The translations under genes were made by a program, and so were the position numbers. Below, in pieces: positions 16,136-24,876 of a DNA stretch of 64,000 nucleotides. The notes beneath the pieces are model-generated. The model saw nothing but the letters and a program-made list of their open reading frames with translations, was not told where the DNA came from and did no database searches. Origin of the DNA: Halovivax gelatinilyticus (GTDB lineage Archaea; Halobacteriota; Halobacteria; Halobacteriales; Natrialbaceae); NCBI RefSeq assembly GCF_024300625.1, contig NZ_CP101322.1:3237992-3301991 (forward strand), given 5' to 3'. Every line of letters starts with the position of its first letter. Position 1 is the stretch's first letter.

Positions 16136-17988
16136 TCGAGGATCTCGCGACGACGATCTATCCGCCCGCGGTGATCCTCGCGGCAGCGGTGGTCGCATTC
16201 TTCGCTCCGCGAATCGTCGGCTTCGCCGTCGGCGCGCTGAGTCTCCTGTGGGTCATCGTCGTCGCCTGGTTCGCCCCGGTCGGAACGAGCGTCAGCGCGA
16301 CCTTTCTCGGATTCTCGGTTCAGCCGTTCCTCGTCGACGAGTACACGCGGTTCGTCGCGCTCGGTCTCGGCTTCCTCGGGCTGTTCGCGGTGATCTACGC
16401 CTATTCGAGCGAGTCCCCGCGCGCCCAGCTCGCCATCGCGCTCACCTACGTGGGCTCGACGATCGCAGCCGTCTTCGCCGGCGACTGGCTCGTGCTCGTC
16501 TTCGCCTGGGAACTGATGGCTATCACGAGTACCGTGCTCGTCTGGCAGTACGGCGGCGACGCCGTCCGGGCGGGCTATCGCTACGCCATCGCTCACGGGA
16601 TCGGCGGCAGTCTCCTGCTGTTCGCCGTGATCGCTCACTACGCCGCAGCGGAATCGTTCGTCTTCGGCGAGGGCGTCGGCTATGACGGCGTCATCACCGG
16701 CGGCATCTCGAGCGCGTTCGGCGGCCTCCCGATGATCCTCGCCGTGCTCGGTATCGGCGTCAACGTCGCGTTCGTCGGATTTCACACCTGGCTGCCGGAC
16801 ACCTACCCGCGGCCACACTTTGCAGCCTCGGTGTTCCTGGCAGCGTTCACCACGAAGACGAGCGCGTACGTGCTTCTCCGGGCCGTTCCGGAGGGTAACC
16901 TCTACCTCGCCTATATGGGCGGACTGATGGCCGTCTACGGCGTCGTCTTCGCGCTGTTACAACACGATATGCGGGCGCTGCTGTCCTATCACATCCAGGC
17001 CCAGCTGGGGTACATGGTCGCCGGTATCGGGATCGGCACGGCCATCGGAGCGGCGGGTGCGATGGGACACCTGTTCAACAACGTGCTCTACAAGAGCCTA
17101 CTGTTCATGGCCGTCGGCGTCGTCATCTACCGGACCGGCGAGAACGACCTCTACGAGCTGGGCGGTCTCTGGCGTGAGATGCCCATCACGGCCATCGCGT
17201 TCGCGATCGGTGCGCTTTCGATCACGGCCGTCCCCGGCTTCAGCGGCTTCATCAGCAAGGGCATGATCCTCGATGCGGCCGATCCCGGATACCACGGTGC
17301 ACCCGAGTACCAGGCGCTCTACTGGTTGCTCTTCATCGGCGCGATCGGAACGTTCCTCTCGTTCATCAAACTCGGCTACTACGTGTTCTTACACGGACCG
17401 AGCGAACGATCCGTGCTCGACTCGAAGCCCGGTCAGAGCGTCTCGATGCTCTCGGTCGGTGGCGCGTGTGTCGTTCTGGGTCTGCCGTTTCTCGGATGGC
17501 CCTACTTCACTGACCTGCTCCCGCTGGTCGACGGGGTCGAGATTCCGACGGCCGGTATCGACCTCGATCCGTACAGCCCCGGTCACTTACAGGACGCCCT
17601 CGTACTGATCGTCGTCTCCGTCGTCGGCTTCAAGCTCATTCGGAAGCCGCTCTCGAAGATCGACTATCCGGACCCGGCGTTCGCGTTCGCCCCGGCCACG
17701 TTCTACGTCGGTCGGTGGAGCATGCTCGCAGTTACGGAACTGTACGCTGCCGTCGATCGCGCTGTCGTCGGCCTGGTCGTGGGTTGCTACTGGATCGGGA
17801 ACAATCCGGTCCTGGCCGCAGAGCGCGTCGTGCGAAACGTCCCGGGTGTCTCGGTTACTCAGAACGGCGCCAGACCGACCGACGGCGGCGCGCCATCCCG
17901 GCTGTATCTCAGAGCAACCATCGGGCTTACGGTCCTGTACGTGACCGTTATCCTCACGCTGGTTCTGGTCCTGGTGCTTTACGGCTGA
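16132..17988 (+). CDS. Mrp antiporter MrpD-like subunit lacking the TM7 lysine
   Basis: The protein has 618 residues and about 14 membrane helices; it is the last gene of the operon. E127 is kept in TM5 (FAWELMAITSTVLVW). The Lys expected in TM7 is replaced by N211 in GIGVNVAFVGFHTWLPDTYP, and the codon at 16762 is AAC. Other family motifs are normal: HDMRALLSYHIQAQLGYM, LFNNVLYKSLLFMAVG and PGFSGFISKG. The start overlaps the previous stop by four bases. It may therefore play a structural or altered transport role. Confidence 0.9.
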   Translation: MIEDLATTIYPPAVILAAAVVAFFAPRIVGFAVGALSLLWVIVVAWFAPVGTSVSATFLGFSVQPFLVDEYTRFVALGLGFLGLFAVIYAYSSESPRAQLAIALTYVGSTIAAVFAGDWLVLVFAWELMAITSTVLVWQYGGDAVRAGYRYAIAHGIGGSLLLFAVIAHYAAAESFVFGEGVGYDGVITGGISSAFGGLPMILAVLGIGVNVAFVGFHTWLPDTYPRPHFAASVFLAAFTTKTSAYVLLRAVPEGNLYLAYMGGLMAVYGVVFALLQHDMRALLSYHIQAQLGYMVAGIGIGTAIGAAGAMGHLFNNVLYKSLLFMAVGVVIYRTGENDLYELGGLWREMPITAIAFAIGALSITAVPGFSGFISKGMILDAADPGYHGAPEYQALYWLLFIGAIGTFLSFIKLGYYVFLHGPSERSVLDSKPGQSVSMLSVGGACVVLGLPFLGWPYFTDLLPLVDGVEIPTAGIDLDPYSPGHLQDALVLIVVSVVGFKLIRKPLSKIDYPDPAFAFAPATFYVGRWSMLAVTELYAAVDRAVVGLVVGCYWIGNNPVLAAERVVRNVPGVSVTQNGARPTDGGAPSRLYLRATIGLTVLYVTVILTLVLVLVLYG

Positions 17989-18485
17989 TCGGATCGGTCC
18001 CGGCAATCGAGTCCGATCACGTTCCGAATCCGTCGAAATCAAACAGTGAATGTTCGCCTGATCGGTGGACGACGTCCGTCTCGCATAAGTCGAACCTACC
18101 GCGTATCCGGTGTCCGTAACGCTGGAAAAGGCGGCACCGACGGGGAAGACGTGATGGCCTCCCGTGGGGTTCGGACTGGCGCATCGGTACGGTGGGCTAC
18201 GGGAGTCGATGTTCGTTACGGTCGTCGAGTCCATCAATCGACGCGTATTCTGAACCGACGCTCTGGGCTGACCGTTCCGACAGGTGAGATGTTTTGGGCC
18301 CGTTCGGCAATCGAACTATCGCCGGCGTCTGAGACACAAAGGTCGAGAATAACAATGCGGAGCCACGCTGTTCGTGAGATAGATGATCGAGTGTGGAAGA
18401 ACGGTGCGAGTGGACGGGTTGGGAGTATGCGCTCGAACGTATTCCACGCACCAGAACGTGGTCGACCGAGGTCTCTGACCGAACC
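17989..18485. other. Intergenic region after the mrp operon
   Basis: In nearly 500 bases I see no gene with haloarchaeal codon use on either strand. A weak AATAAC element near 18347 is the only TATA-like sequence, more than 130 bases before the GT2 gene. No clear terminator hairpin with a T-tract was found after the mrp operon. Confidence 0.5.
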
Positions 18486-19598
18486 ATGTACCGAGATCAC
18501 TCCGTCGCCGTCGTGGTTCCGGCCTACAACGAGTCGGGGCTCGTCGGCGATGTCCTGGAGACGGTTCCTGACTTCGTCGATCGGGTGTACGCCGTCGACG
18601 ATCGTTCGACCGACGGAACCTGGAACGAGATTCGACGGGTCGCCTCAGACCGGCTCGACGCATCGCAGACTACCGCCGACGGCGTTGGGGGTCCGGTGAC
18701 GCCGTCCGACGGTGACGGACGAACCGCAATTCCGGTGACCGATCGACGAGCTGACGGGGGAACGACCGTCGAGCGTCCCGTTATCGTTCCGATACGCCAC
18801 GAGGCAAATCGCGGCGTCGGCGCGGCGATAACGACGGGCTATCGACGGGCGCTCGACGATGGAATGGAAATCACGGCCGTGATGGCCGGCGACGGGCAGA
18901 TGGATCCGAACGAACTCGACCGGCTGCTAGACCCGATCGTCGAGGGTCGGGCGGCGTACACGAAGGGAAACCGCCTCCGCGGTCGCGAGTTCCACGATTC
19001 GATGTCGTCGTTTCGTCTCTTTGGGAACGTCTTGCTCTCGCTGTTGACCAAAGTTTCGAGCGGCTACTGGCAGATGGTCGATCCGCAGAACGGCTATACG
19101 GCTATCTCGAAGGAGGCACTCGAGGCCCTCGATCTCGACTCGCTGTACGAGCAGTACGGGTTCTCGAACGACGTCCTCGTCGCGCTCAACACCAGGGAGT
19201 TTCCGATCGCCGACGTCTCGATGCCGGCGGTGTACGGCGACGAAGAGAGCCACATCGACTACACCACGTTCGTACCGAAGCTCTCGTGGTTGCTGTTTCG
19301 CCGGTTTATCAGACGGCTGGGGGATCGATACGTGATTCGCGACTTTCACCCGCTGGTGGGACTGTACGCCCTGGGCGCACTCGGATTAGCGGTGACGATC
19401 GGGATTCTCGGCCGAATACTCACGGGTCGAGACGAGACGTCCGGAACGGACGAAGCCGCTCGTCCATCCGCCACCGATGCCCGTCTCACGCTCGCGCTCT
19501 CGACCGTGACTGCGATGCTGTGTTCGGCGATGACCGTTCTACTCGCGATGGTGTTCGACCGACAGGCCAACGAAGGACTGGTGGTGGTCGACGAATGA
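18486..19598 (+). CDS. Family 2 glycosyltransferase with C-terminal membrane helices
   Basis: The protein has 370 residues. The N-terminal GT-A domain begins VAVVVPAYNESGLVGDVLETV and contains the DDRSTDG nucleotide-binding region, HEANRGVGAAITTGY and MAGDGQMDPNEL, whose Asp residues bind the metal and nucleotide sugar. A 45-residue polar insert (about 57-100) separates the first two motifs. Two helices at 285-306 and 330-358 anchor it to the membrane. Dolichol-phosphate-mannose synthase-like enzymes have this design. The stop overlaps the DUF354 gene by four bases, so the two likely act on the same glycan. The substrate is not identifiable. Confidence 0.9.
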   Translation: MYRDHSVAVVVPAYNESGLVGDVLETVPDFVDRVYAVDDRSTDGTWNEIRRVASDRLDASQTTADGVGGPVTPSDGDGRTAIPVTDRRADGGTTVERPVIVPIRHEANRGVGAAITTGYRRALDDGMEITAVMAGDGQMDPNELDRLLDPIVEGRAAYTKGNRLRGREFHDSMSSFRLFGNVLLSLLTKVSSGYWQMVDPQNGYTAISKEALEALDLDSLYEQYGFSNDVLVALNTREFPIADVSMPAVYGDEESHIDYTTFVPKLSWLLFRRFIRRLGDRYVIRDFHPLVGLYALGALGLAVTIGILGRILTGRDETSGTDEAARPSATDARLTLALSTVTAMLCSAMTVLLAMVFDRQANEGLVVVDE

Positions 19599-20671
19599 AG
19601 GTCGTCGTCACCATCCAGCACCCGGCGCACGTTCACTTCTACCGCCACGCGATCGACGAACTCCGCGAGGACGGTCACGACGTGTTCGTCTTCGCTCGGG
19701 AGAACGATCTCGCCGTTCCGTTACTGGAGGCCTACGACATCGAACACGAGGTACTGGCCGGCCCGCAGCAGTCGCTGCTCGGATTGGTTCGCGTGCAGGC
19801 GACCTACGAGTACCGACTGTTCCGTCGGGCCCGCCGAATCGAACCCGATGTGATGACGGCGATCGGCGGCGTGGCCGTCTCGCACGTCGCACCGCTCGTC
19901 GGCGCCAGGAGCGTCGTGTTCGTCGACAACGAGGGAGTCACCTCTCATCGACTCGTCGCACCGTTCGCCGACGTGATCGCGACGCCGAGTAATTTCAGAG
20001 ACGATTTCGGCGACGGACACGTCAGGTACGAGAGTTTCCACGAACTGGCCTACCTTCACTCCGACCGCTTCGAACCGTCGCCGGATCGCCTCCGCGCGTA
20101 CGGCGTCGAACCGACGGAACCATACTACTTCTGTCGCTTTCGAACGTGGGACGCGTTGCACGACGTCGGCGAGGCCGGTCTCTCGAGGAAGGGAAAGCGC
20201 GAGCTCGTCTCTACGTTCGACGAGAAGGGTACCGTCTACATATCGAGTTCGGATCCGCTGCCAGCGGACCTCAGCGGCTACCGCTCGCCGGTCCCGCCGA
20301 CGGCCGTACACGATCTGCTGTATCACGCGAACGGCTACGCCGGCGACTCGGGGACGATGGCCACGGAAGCGGCGCTGCTCGGGACGCCAGCAGTTCGTAT
20401 CCAGTCGTTCGCCACGGACGCCGAATCCGATATGAGCAACTTCGTGGTTCTCGAACGGGAGTTCGACCTCCTTCGCTCGACGGCCGACGAGGATCGGGCG
20501 ATCGAGCTCGTCGAAGCAATGCTCGCCGATCCGTCGACACCAGCCCGATGGAAACGCCGTAGAGAACGGGTGATGGCGGAGAAACGAGACGGGACCGACG
20601 TTCTCGTCGAACTGCTCACCGAGACGGACGCGTCGCGACAGACTCGCGAGGTCCGATCGGTACGGAGTTGA
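19595..20671 (+). CDS. DUF354 protein, GT-B-like
   Basis: The protein has 358 residues. The start MKVVVTIQHPAHVHFYRHAIDELREDGHDV is typical of DUF354, which resembles UDP-GlcNAc 2-epimerases and GT-B glycosyltransferases. A later glycine-rich region, YHANGYAGDSGTMATEAALLGTPAVRI, corresponds to the nucleotide-sugar site. No membrane segment is present. Translational coupling to the GT2 gene (ATGA overlap) suggests a shared role in surface-glycan or N-glycan synthesis. Its reaction is not established for the family. The gene ends 12 bases from the convergent integrase gene. Confidence 0.85.
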   Translation: MKVVVTIQHPAHVHFYRHAIDELREDGHDVFVFARENDLAVPLLEAYDIEHEVLAGPQQSLLGLVRVQATYEYRLFRRARRIEPDVMTAIGGVAVSHVAPLVGARSVVFVDNEGVTSHRLVAPFADVIATPSNFRDDFGDGHVRYESFHELAYLHSDRFEPSPDRLRAYGVEPTEPYYFCRFRTWDALHDVGEAGLSRKGKRELVSTFDEKGTVYISSSDPLPADLSGYRSPVPPTAVHDLLYHANGYAGDSGTMATEAALLGTPAVRIQSFATDAESDMSNFVVLEREFDLLRSTADEDRAIELVEAMLADPSTPARWKRRRERVMAEKRDGTDVLVELLTETDASRQTREVRSVRS

Positions 20672-20683
20672 GAGGGGTGTTCG

Positions 20684-21766
20684 TCAGTTTTCTGTTCCAG
20701 TCGATTCGTCCTCGTCGACGGTGACGAGCGATTGTTCGAGAACGCTCGTTCGCAGCCCACCGCTTACCCCGCTTGCAACGGTACGCGGCGCGTCCGGTTC
20801 GAACGCTCGCCTCGCTCCCACGGGTTTGAGGTAGTCGCCGCCGACGTCGACGTCTGCCTCCTCACAGAGTCGTTTGAGTATCGTTCGGGCCCCTTCGGTC
20901 GTGATCGCCGCGGGGGAGATCGCGTGCTCGTGTGCCAGTTCGATCGCGGTGTGGTCGTCGAAGAGCGCGTCTATCTCGTTCGATCCGTACCCGCGCTCTG
21001 TGAGTTTCGTACGGACGGTAGAAGCGATCGATGGGGCGTGTCGGGTCGGAAAGAGCGGCCAGTCGTTCGTCGGCGGATCGAGCGCGATCCGATAGCGTCG
21101 AAGGGGCGTCCGCGCGGCCGCCGGAAGCGGAACGTCCTCGAATTGCTGTGAGGTGCCTAGAACCTGAATCGTTCCCGCGTAGAAGTCGACGTCGTCCCAC
21201 GTCGCACCCGTCCGACGGTCGTCTTCGGGAACGCGAAAGAGCTCCCCACCTCGAAGCCCAGCGTGTGCGAGTAACGCGACCATCGCGTACTCCCGTAGTC
21301 TGGCGAGACGGTCGTCCGTTCCTTCTTCCGCTTCGCTCGCTCGGGTTTCGACGTACGATTCTAGTTCGCGCCTGGCGTCGGCCGACCAGTGCTGTGACAG
21401 CGTCGTGTCGGACACCTCGGGGAGCGCGTCGACGACGACCGCCGCTTCAGCCGGGTTCTCGCGAATCACCGCTTCGTCGACACACCAGGAGAGAAACGCG
21501 CGAACGACGGCGAAATAGGTATGGGCACTCGAGGCGGCGTACTCCCCACGACGCGTCCTGTCGTTCAGTTCTCGGGCGTAAGCGCCACAGTGGGCTGTTT
21601 CGAGTTCCGCGACGGTCGTGACGTCGTACTCACGATCGAGCCACTCCGTCCACCGAGTGAGGATCGAACTGGCGTTCGACGCGTACGTCCCGGCACCCGC
21701 GCCATCGCTGGAGCCGACGGATTTGCGCTCCAGGTACCGTTCGATCAAGGCGTCGAGTGGAATCAC
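20684..21766 (-). CDS. Divergent integrase-like protein without a catalytic tyrosine
   Basis: The protein has 360 residues. Residues 1-110 look like the SAM-like core-binding domain of phage/Xer integrases (ALIERYLERKSVG, SSAHTYFAVVRAFLSWCVDEAVIRENPAE). Residues 155-180 keep the first catalytic region with R172 (LLAHAGLRGGELFRV). The second box, normally H-x-x-R, reads KPVGARR, and no Tyr occurs in the last 48 residues, so strand cleavage seems impossible. The GTG at 21766 is preferred; the longer frame from 22018 would overlap the MATE gene and has no integrase similarity. It may be a DNA-binding relic or a repurposed protein. Confidence 0.75.
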   Translation of the reverse strand: MIPLDALIERYLERKSVGSSDGAGAGTYASNASSILTRWTEWLDREYDVTTVAELETAHCGAYARELNDRTRRGEYAASSAHTYFAVVRAFLSWCVDEAVIRENPAEAAVVVDALPEVSDTTLSQHWSADARRELESYVETRASEAEEGTDDRLARLREYAMVALLAHAGLRGGELFRVPEDDRRTGATWDDVDFYAGTIQVLGTSQQFEDVPLPAAARTPLRRYRIALDPPTNDWPLFPTRHAPSIASTVRTKLTERGYGSNEIDALFDDHTAIELAHEHAISPAAITTEGARTILKRLCEEADVDVGGDYLKPVGARRAFEPDAPRTVASGVSGGLRTSVLEQSLVTVDEDESTGTEN

Positions 21767-21963
21767 GACCGAACCACCCGCTCGCCCCGGCGGTGCCTGG
21801 GGCCGAGTGCTACCGCGATTACATCGCCTTTCGGTGGCGGCTGGTTGACCATCTGTGCCGACTGACGAATCCCACTCGTGTAAATCTGACCCCGCGCGTC
21901 CGGCCCGTTCACGAGTGAGATCGTGCGCCGGTGCGTTCGATCTATCGGGGCCAAATCGCCGGC

Positions 21964-23412
21964 TCACTCTCCGCTGTCCGTTCCGCCGGGACGGTAGGAT
22001 CTGCTGATCGCCTTCCACCGTCCGGTACCGAACCGGTAGTAATTAATCGAAGCCGGAATCGCCGTCTCGGCGACGAACGCCAGGTAGAGGCCGTAGAGAC
22101 CGAGTGGAGTCGTCGCACCGATGTAGGTGAGCGGGATGGCGCCCGCGAACATACCCAGCGCCTGGGCGTAGAACGGCCAGCGCGTGTCGCCGGCGGCGTT
22201 GAGCGCACCCTCGGTCGTTCCGGAGATCCCCTGAAAGAGGATCGCGACGCAGGCGACCTGCACCAGCGTGACGGCGACGGGAACCGAGAGTTCGGCGGGG
22301 TCGTCGACGAACACGAGCGTGATCGGTTCCGCGAATACGAAGACGATGGCGGCCGATACGGCGTAGACGGCGATCGAAAAGCGAATAATCTCTCTGCCGT
22401 ACCGGTCGGCCGTACGCTCGGCTCCGGTTCCCAGTTCCTGGCCGACCAGACTCGAGGCGGCGAGTCCGAAGCCCCAGCCGGGAGTGTTCATGAGCGCCCA
22501 GATCCGTCGGGCGACGATGTACGCCGACGCCACGTCGGTGCCAAAGAGGTCGACGATCGAGAGCAACGGTATCTCGGCGACCGTCCACACCAGGTTCCGG
22601 CCGAACACCGGGAGGCCGATCGTGATTAGCGACCTGATGACCTCGCCGTCCACGTACGTCCCGAACGGATCGACGGTCATCTCGGCTTCTGGAACCCCGG
22701 GCAGGCGACCGAAGACGAGCAAGATGGCGAACGCGAGGGTAACGAAAACGTTTGCGAGCACCGTTCCGAGGGCGGCGCCGACGACGCCCATTCCGAGGCC
22801 GAAGATGAGAAACGCGTTGAAGGCGATGTTCGCGACGGCCCCGCCGGCTCTGATCACCATCGGCGTCCAGGCGTCGTCCATCCCGACGAACGCCCGACTT
22901 CCGATGAGATTGAGGCCGGCGAACGGCATCCCGAACGCGACGACGGCGAGGTAGGCCGACCCGAGTTCGATCACCTCCGGATCGTCGCTGATGATCGAGA
23001 TGAGTTCCGACGCGAAGATGCTGAACGCGATGGTGAACGGGACGCTGATGAGTACGACGAGCAACACGCTCGATCGGATCGATTGTCCTACTTGCCCGAA
23101 TCGCCGAGCACCGTATCGCTGGGAGACCAGCGCGATCGTTCCGCCGGCCACGCCGCCGCCGATCGTGAACGCGAGCCCCCAGAACGGCGTCGCGTATCCG
23201 ACACCGGCGATCGCGGCTCCGCCGACGGCGATGCCCACCATCGCGATGTCGACGGCGCTCTTGGACATGCGAGCGAGGCCGGTGACGATTCGCGGCCAGG
23301 CAAGGTCGGTCGTCCGTCTCGCTCGCTCCCGGTCGATCAGACCCAGTCTCGCCAGTCCGATCCCGATCCACAGGATCAACAGGCGAATCGGGTTCGGTAC
23401 GCGAGAGGCCAC
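21964..23412 (-). CDS. MATE-family multidrug/toxin efflux transporter
   Basis: The protein has 482 residues and 12 expected membrane helices arranged as two MatE repeats (about 45-210 and 265-430). Characteristic stretches are AVDIAMVGIAVGGAAIAGVGYATPFW, GGVAGGTIALVSQRYGA, GLNLIGSRAFVGMDDAWTPM and SSLVGQELGTGAERTADRYGREI. MATE proteins export cationic drugs or metabolites using Na+ or H+; the substrate is unknown. The short basic start (LLILWIGIGLARLGLIDRERARR) is kept because ATG at 23412 begins a plausible helix. It lies upstream of the integrase-like gene, with a 197-base gap. Confidence 0.93.
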   Translation of the reverse strand: MASRVPNPIRLLILWIGIGLARLGLIDRERARRTTDLAWPRIVTGLARMSKSAVDIAMVGIAVGGAAIAGVGYATPFWGLAFTIGGGVAGGTIALVSQRYGARRFGQVGQSIRSSVLLVVLISVPFTIAFSIFASELISIISDDPEVIELGSAYLAVVAFGMPFAGLNLIGSRAFVGMDDAWTPMVIRAGGAVANIAFNAFLIFGLGMGVVGAALGTVLANVFVTLAFAILLVFGRLPGVPEAEMTVDPFGTYVDGEVIRSLITIGLPVFGRNLVWTVAEIPLLSIVDLFGTDVASAYIVARRIWALMNTPGWGFGLAASSLVGQELGTGAERTADRYGREIIRFSIAVYAVSAAIVFVFAEPITLVFVDDPAELSVPVAVTLVQVACVAILFQGISGTTEGALNAAGDTRWPFYAQALGMFAGAIPLTYIGATTPLGLYGLYLAFVAETAIPASINYYRFGTGRWKAISRSYRPGGTDSGE

Positions 23413-23557
23413 GAGAATCTGTCTACGTCTTACGACGGTCGGCCTAAATGGTTTCTCTACGCGGCAGCGACCACCGGGTTCGGGGTGATCGGCGGAGCAT
23501 CGCTCTCAACGGCTTAGTCGATACGCCCAAGACCAGTGAGTCAATCGACGGGCGTCA

Positions 23558-24058
23558 TTAGAATCCGGATACACTCCCACCAACCAGGACGACGCATCCG
23601 GCGATCAGGAGGGCCCAGTTTACCATCGGATTCTTCGATCTGACGAGGCGGAGCGATACGGATGTCGCTGCAACTGGTTCGAACGGACGGATCCCCATCG
23701 GTGTTAGCGCATCGAGAAACACGTGTGACGTGAGCGAGATGCCGACTGCCCCACCGACGGCGAGAACGCCGATTAAGACGGAGACGTCGAACGTCGGTGC
23801 GAGAAGACCGCCGACGAGAGAGCCAACTACGATCGAGCCGGCGAGGAACCAGACCGTGTGCGTCGGCCCCCGGTGGGGGACGGGTAACGCGGTATCGATG
23901 TCGGGAAGCGGTGCACAAGCGACCGCGACGAGGAGACCGAACAGGGCGAGCGTCGTCGATTCGGTGGCGATCCAGAGGTACAACGGCGTATACCACAGGA
24001 TCGCCGTCCCGACGTGGCCCTTCCAGTACACGGACGGAGAGAGCGTGACCGTCCCCAT
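23558..24058 (-). CDS. Membrane-bound metal-dependent hydrolase (YdjM/DUF457 type)
   Basis: The protein has 166 residues and four to five membrane helices. It has the YdjM/DUF457 layout: WKGHVGTAILWYTPLY, a polar motif LPDIDTALPVPHRGPTHTVW, and SLTSHVFLDALTPMGIRPFEP. The His and Asp residues in these motifs are the proposed metal ligands of the family; the natural substrate is unknown. The frame is open to 24250, but the added residues are translated from a 38-base tandem repeat whose period is not a multiple of three. The ATG at 24058 is therefore taken as the start. Confidence 0.85.
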   Translation of the reverse strand: MGTVTLSPSVYWKGHVGTAILWYTPLYLWIATESTTLALFGLLVAVACAPLPDIDTALPVPHRGPTHTVWFLAGSIVVGSLVGGLLAPTFDVSVLIGVLAVGGAVGISLTSHVFLDALTPMGIRPFEPVAATSVSLRLVRSKNPMVNWALLIAGCVVLVGGSVSGF

Positions 24059-24071
24059 CAAGCTTCTGCCG

Positions 24072-24185
24072 TCCGTGGTCGGGATAACATCGGCTTGTGG
24101 GCGGAAGCGTCCGTGGTCGGGATCGCATGGGCTCGAGTCCGGAAGCGTCCGTGGTCGGGACGAAGCGAGATCGTGTCCGAACCTC
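24072..24185. repeat. 38-base tandem repeat, three copies
   Basis: The core GTCCGTGGTCGGGA occurs at 24072-24085, 24110-24123 and 24148-24161, exactly 38 bases apart. Copies 1 and 2 also share GGAAGC at their ends and CAT..GGCT in the middle; copy 3 diverges after the core. The array fills the space between two divergent genes (hydrolase start 24058, thiE start 24241). It could be a set of regulator sites or a slipped-strand expansion. Confidence 0.85.
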
Positions 24186-24240
24186 ACAAGTTCTGGCTCT
24201 CGGTCGAAGTCGATTTGTGGCCGCTCACCATAGTAGCCCT

Positions 24241-24876
24241 GTGAATCCATCGAACTGGCGGACCTACCTCGTAACCCAGGAATCGCTCTCCGCTGGTCGC
24301 TCGACGCCAGAAATCGTCGAGGCCGCGATCGACGGCGGCGTCGACGTCGTGCAACTGCGCGAGAAGGACCGATCGGCGCGCGACCGGTACGACCTCGGAC
24401 GAACGCTTCGCGATCTCACAGACGAGGCGGATATCCCGCTCATCGTGAACGATCGTATCGATCTCGCGCGGGCGATCGACGCGGACGGCGTTCACCTCGG
24501 TCAGTCGGATCTCCCGATTTCGATCGCGCGCGACCAACTCGGCGCTGATGCGATCGTCGGCTGTTCTGCGTTCCGGGTCGAGGATGCGCTGGCGGCCGAA
24601 CGCGACGGAGCTGACTACCTCGGAACCGGAGCCGTCTACGGCACGTCCTCGAAGGACGTCGATCCGGCGAAAGACGGCATCGGCCCCGAGGGAATTTCGG
24701 CGGTCGCCGAAGCTGTGTCGATTCCCGTCATCGCCATTGGGGCCATTACGGCTGAGAACGCCGGCCCCGTGTTCGAGGCCGGTGCCGCCGGCGTCGCGGT
24801 CATCAGCGAGATCACGAGTGCGGACGATCCGGCCGACGCGACGCGCCGTCTTGGAGAGGTGATCGCGCGTGTCTGA
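24241..24876 (+). CDS. thiE: Thiamine-phosphate synthase
   Basis: ThiE joins the pyrimidine (HMP-PP) and thiazole (THZ-P) halves into thiamine phosphate. The protein has 211 residues, a full-length TIM barrel: YLVTQESLS, GGVDVVQLREKD, PLIVNDRIDLA, DGVHLGQSDLP, YLGTGAVYGTSSK, IPVIAIGAI and GVAVISEI. These cover the pyrophosphate and phosphate sites. The GTG at 24241 gives the normal N-terminus NPSNWRTYLVTQ; upstream codons come from repeat DNA. The stop overlaps thiM by eight bases, so the two are an operon. No TPP riboswitch was recognised upstream. Confidence 0.96.
   Translation: MNPSNWRTYLVTQESLSAGRSTPEIVEAAIDGGVDVVQLREKDRSARDRYDLGRTLRDLTDEADIPLIVNDRIDLARAIDADGVHLGQSDLPISIARDQLGADAIVGCSAFRVEDALAAERDGADYLGTGAVYGTSSKDVDPAKDGIGPEGISAVAEAVSIPVIAIGAITAENAGPVFEAGAAGVAVISEITSADDPADATRRLGEVIARV

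Noticed and set aside
15197-16198. 333-residue minus-strand frame opposite the NuoL-like gene
   Set aside because: Same reason: an artefact of high-GC codon use opposite a real gene.
20684-20830. Frameshift as the reason for the missing integrase C-terminal motif
   Set aside because: The two other reading frames of this stretch were read and neither restores an HxxR box followed by a Tyr.
21767-22018. N-terminal extension of the integrase-like protein up to an ATG at 22018
   Set aside because: It overlaps the end of the MATE gene and shows Arg/Gly/Pro-rich composition without integrase similarity; the GTG at 21766 is a better start.
24072-24185. Possible CRISPR array
   Set aside because: Only three copies with a 14-base fully shared core; the stretches between are themselves related rather than unique spacers, and no cas gene is in the window.
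24186-24240. Possible TPP riboswitch before thiE
   Set aside because: The space between the repeat and the GTG start is too short, and none of the conserved THI-box sequences was seen.
24059-24250. 64-residue extension of the membrane hydrolase
   Set aside because: It is translated from a 38-base tandem repeat, whose period shifts frame each copy, so it is not a conserved coding region.
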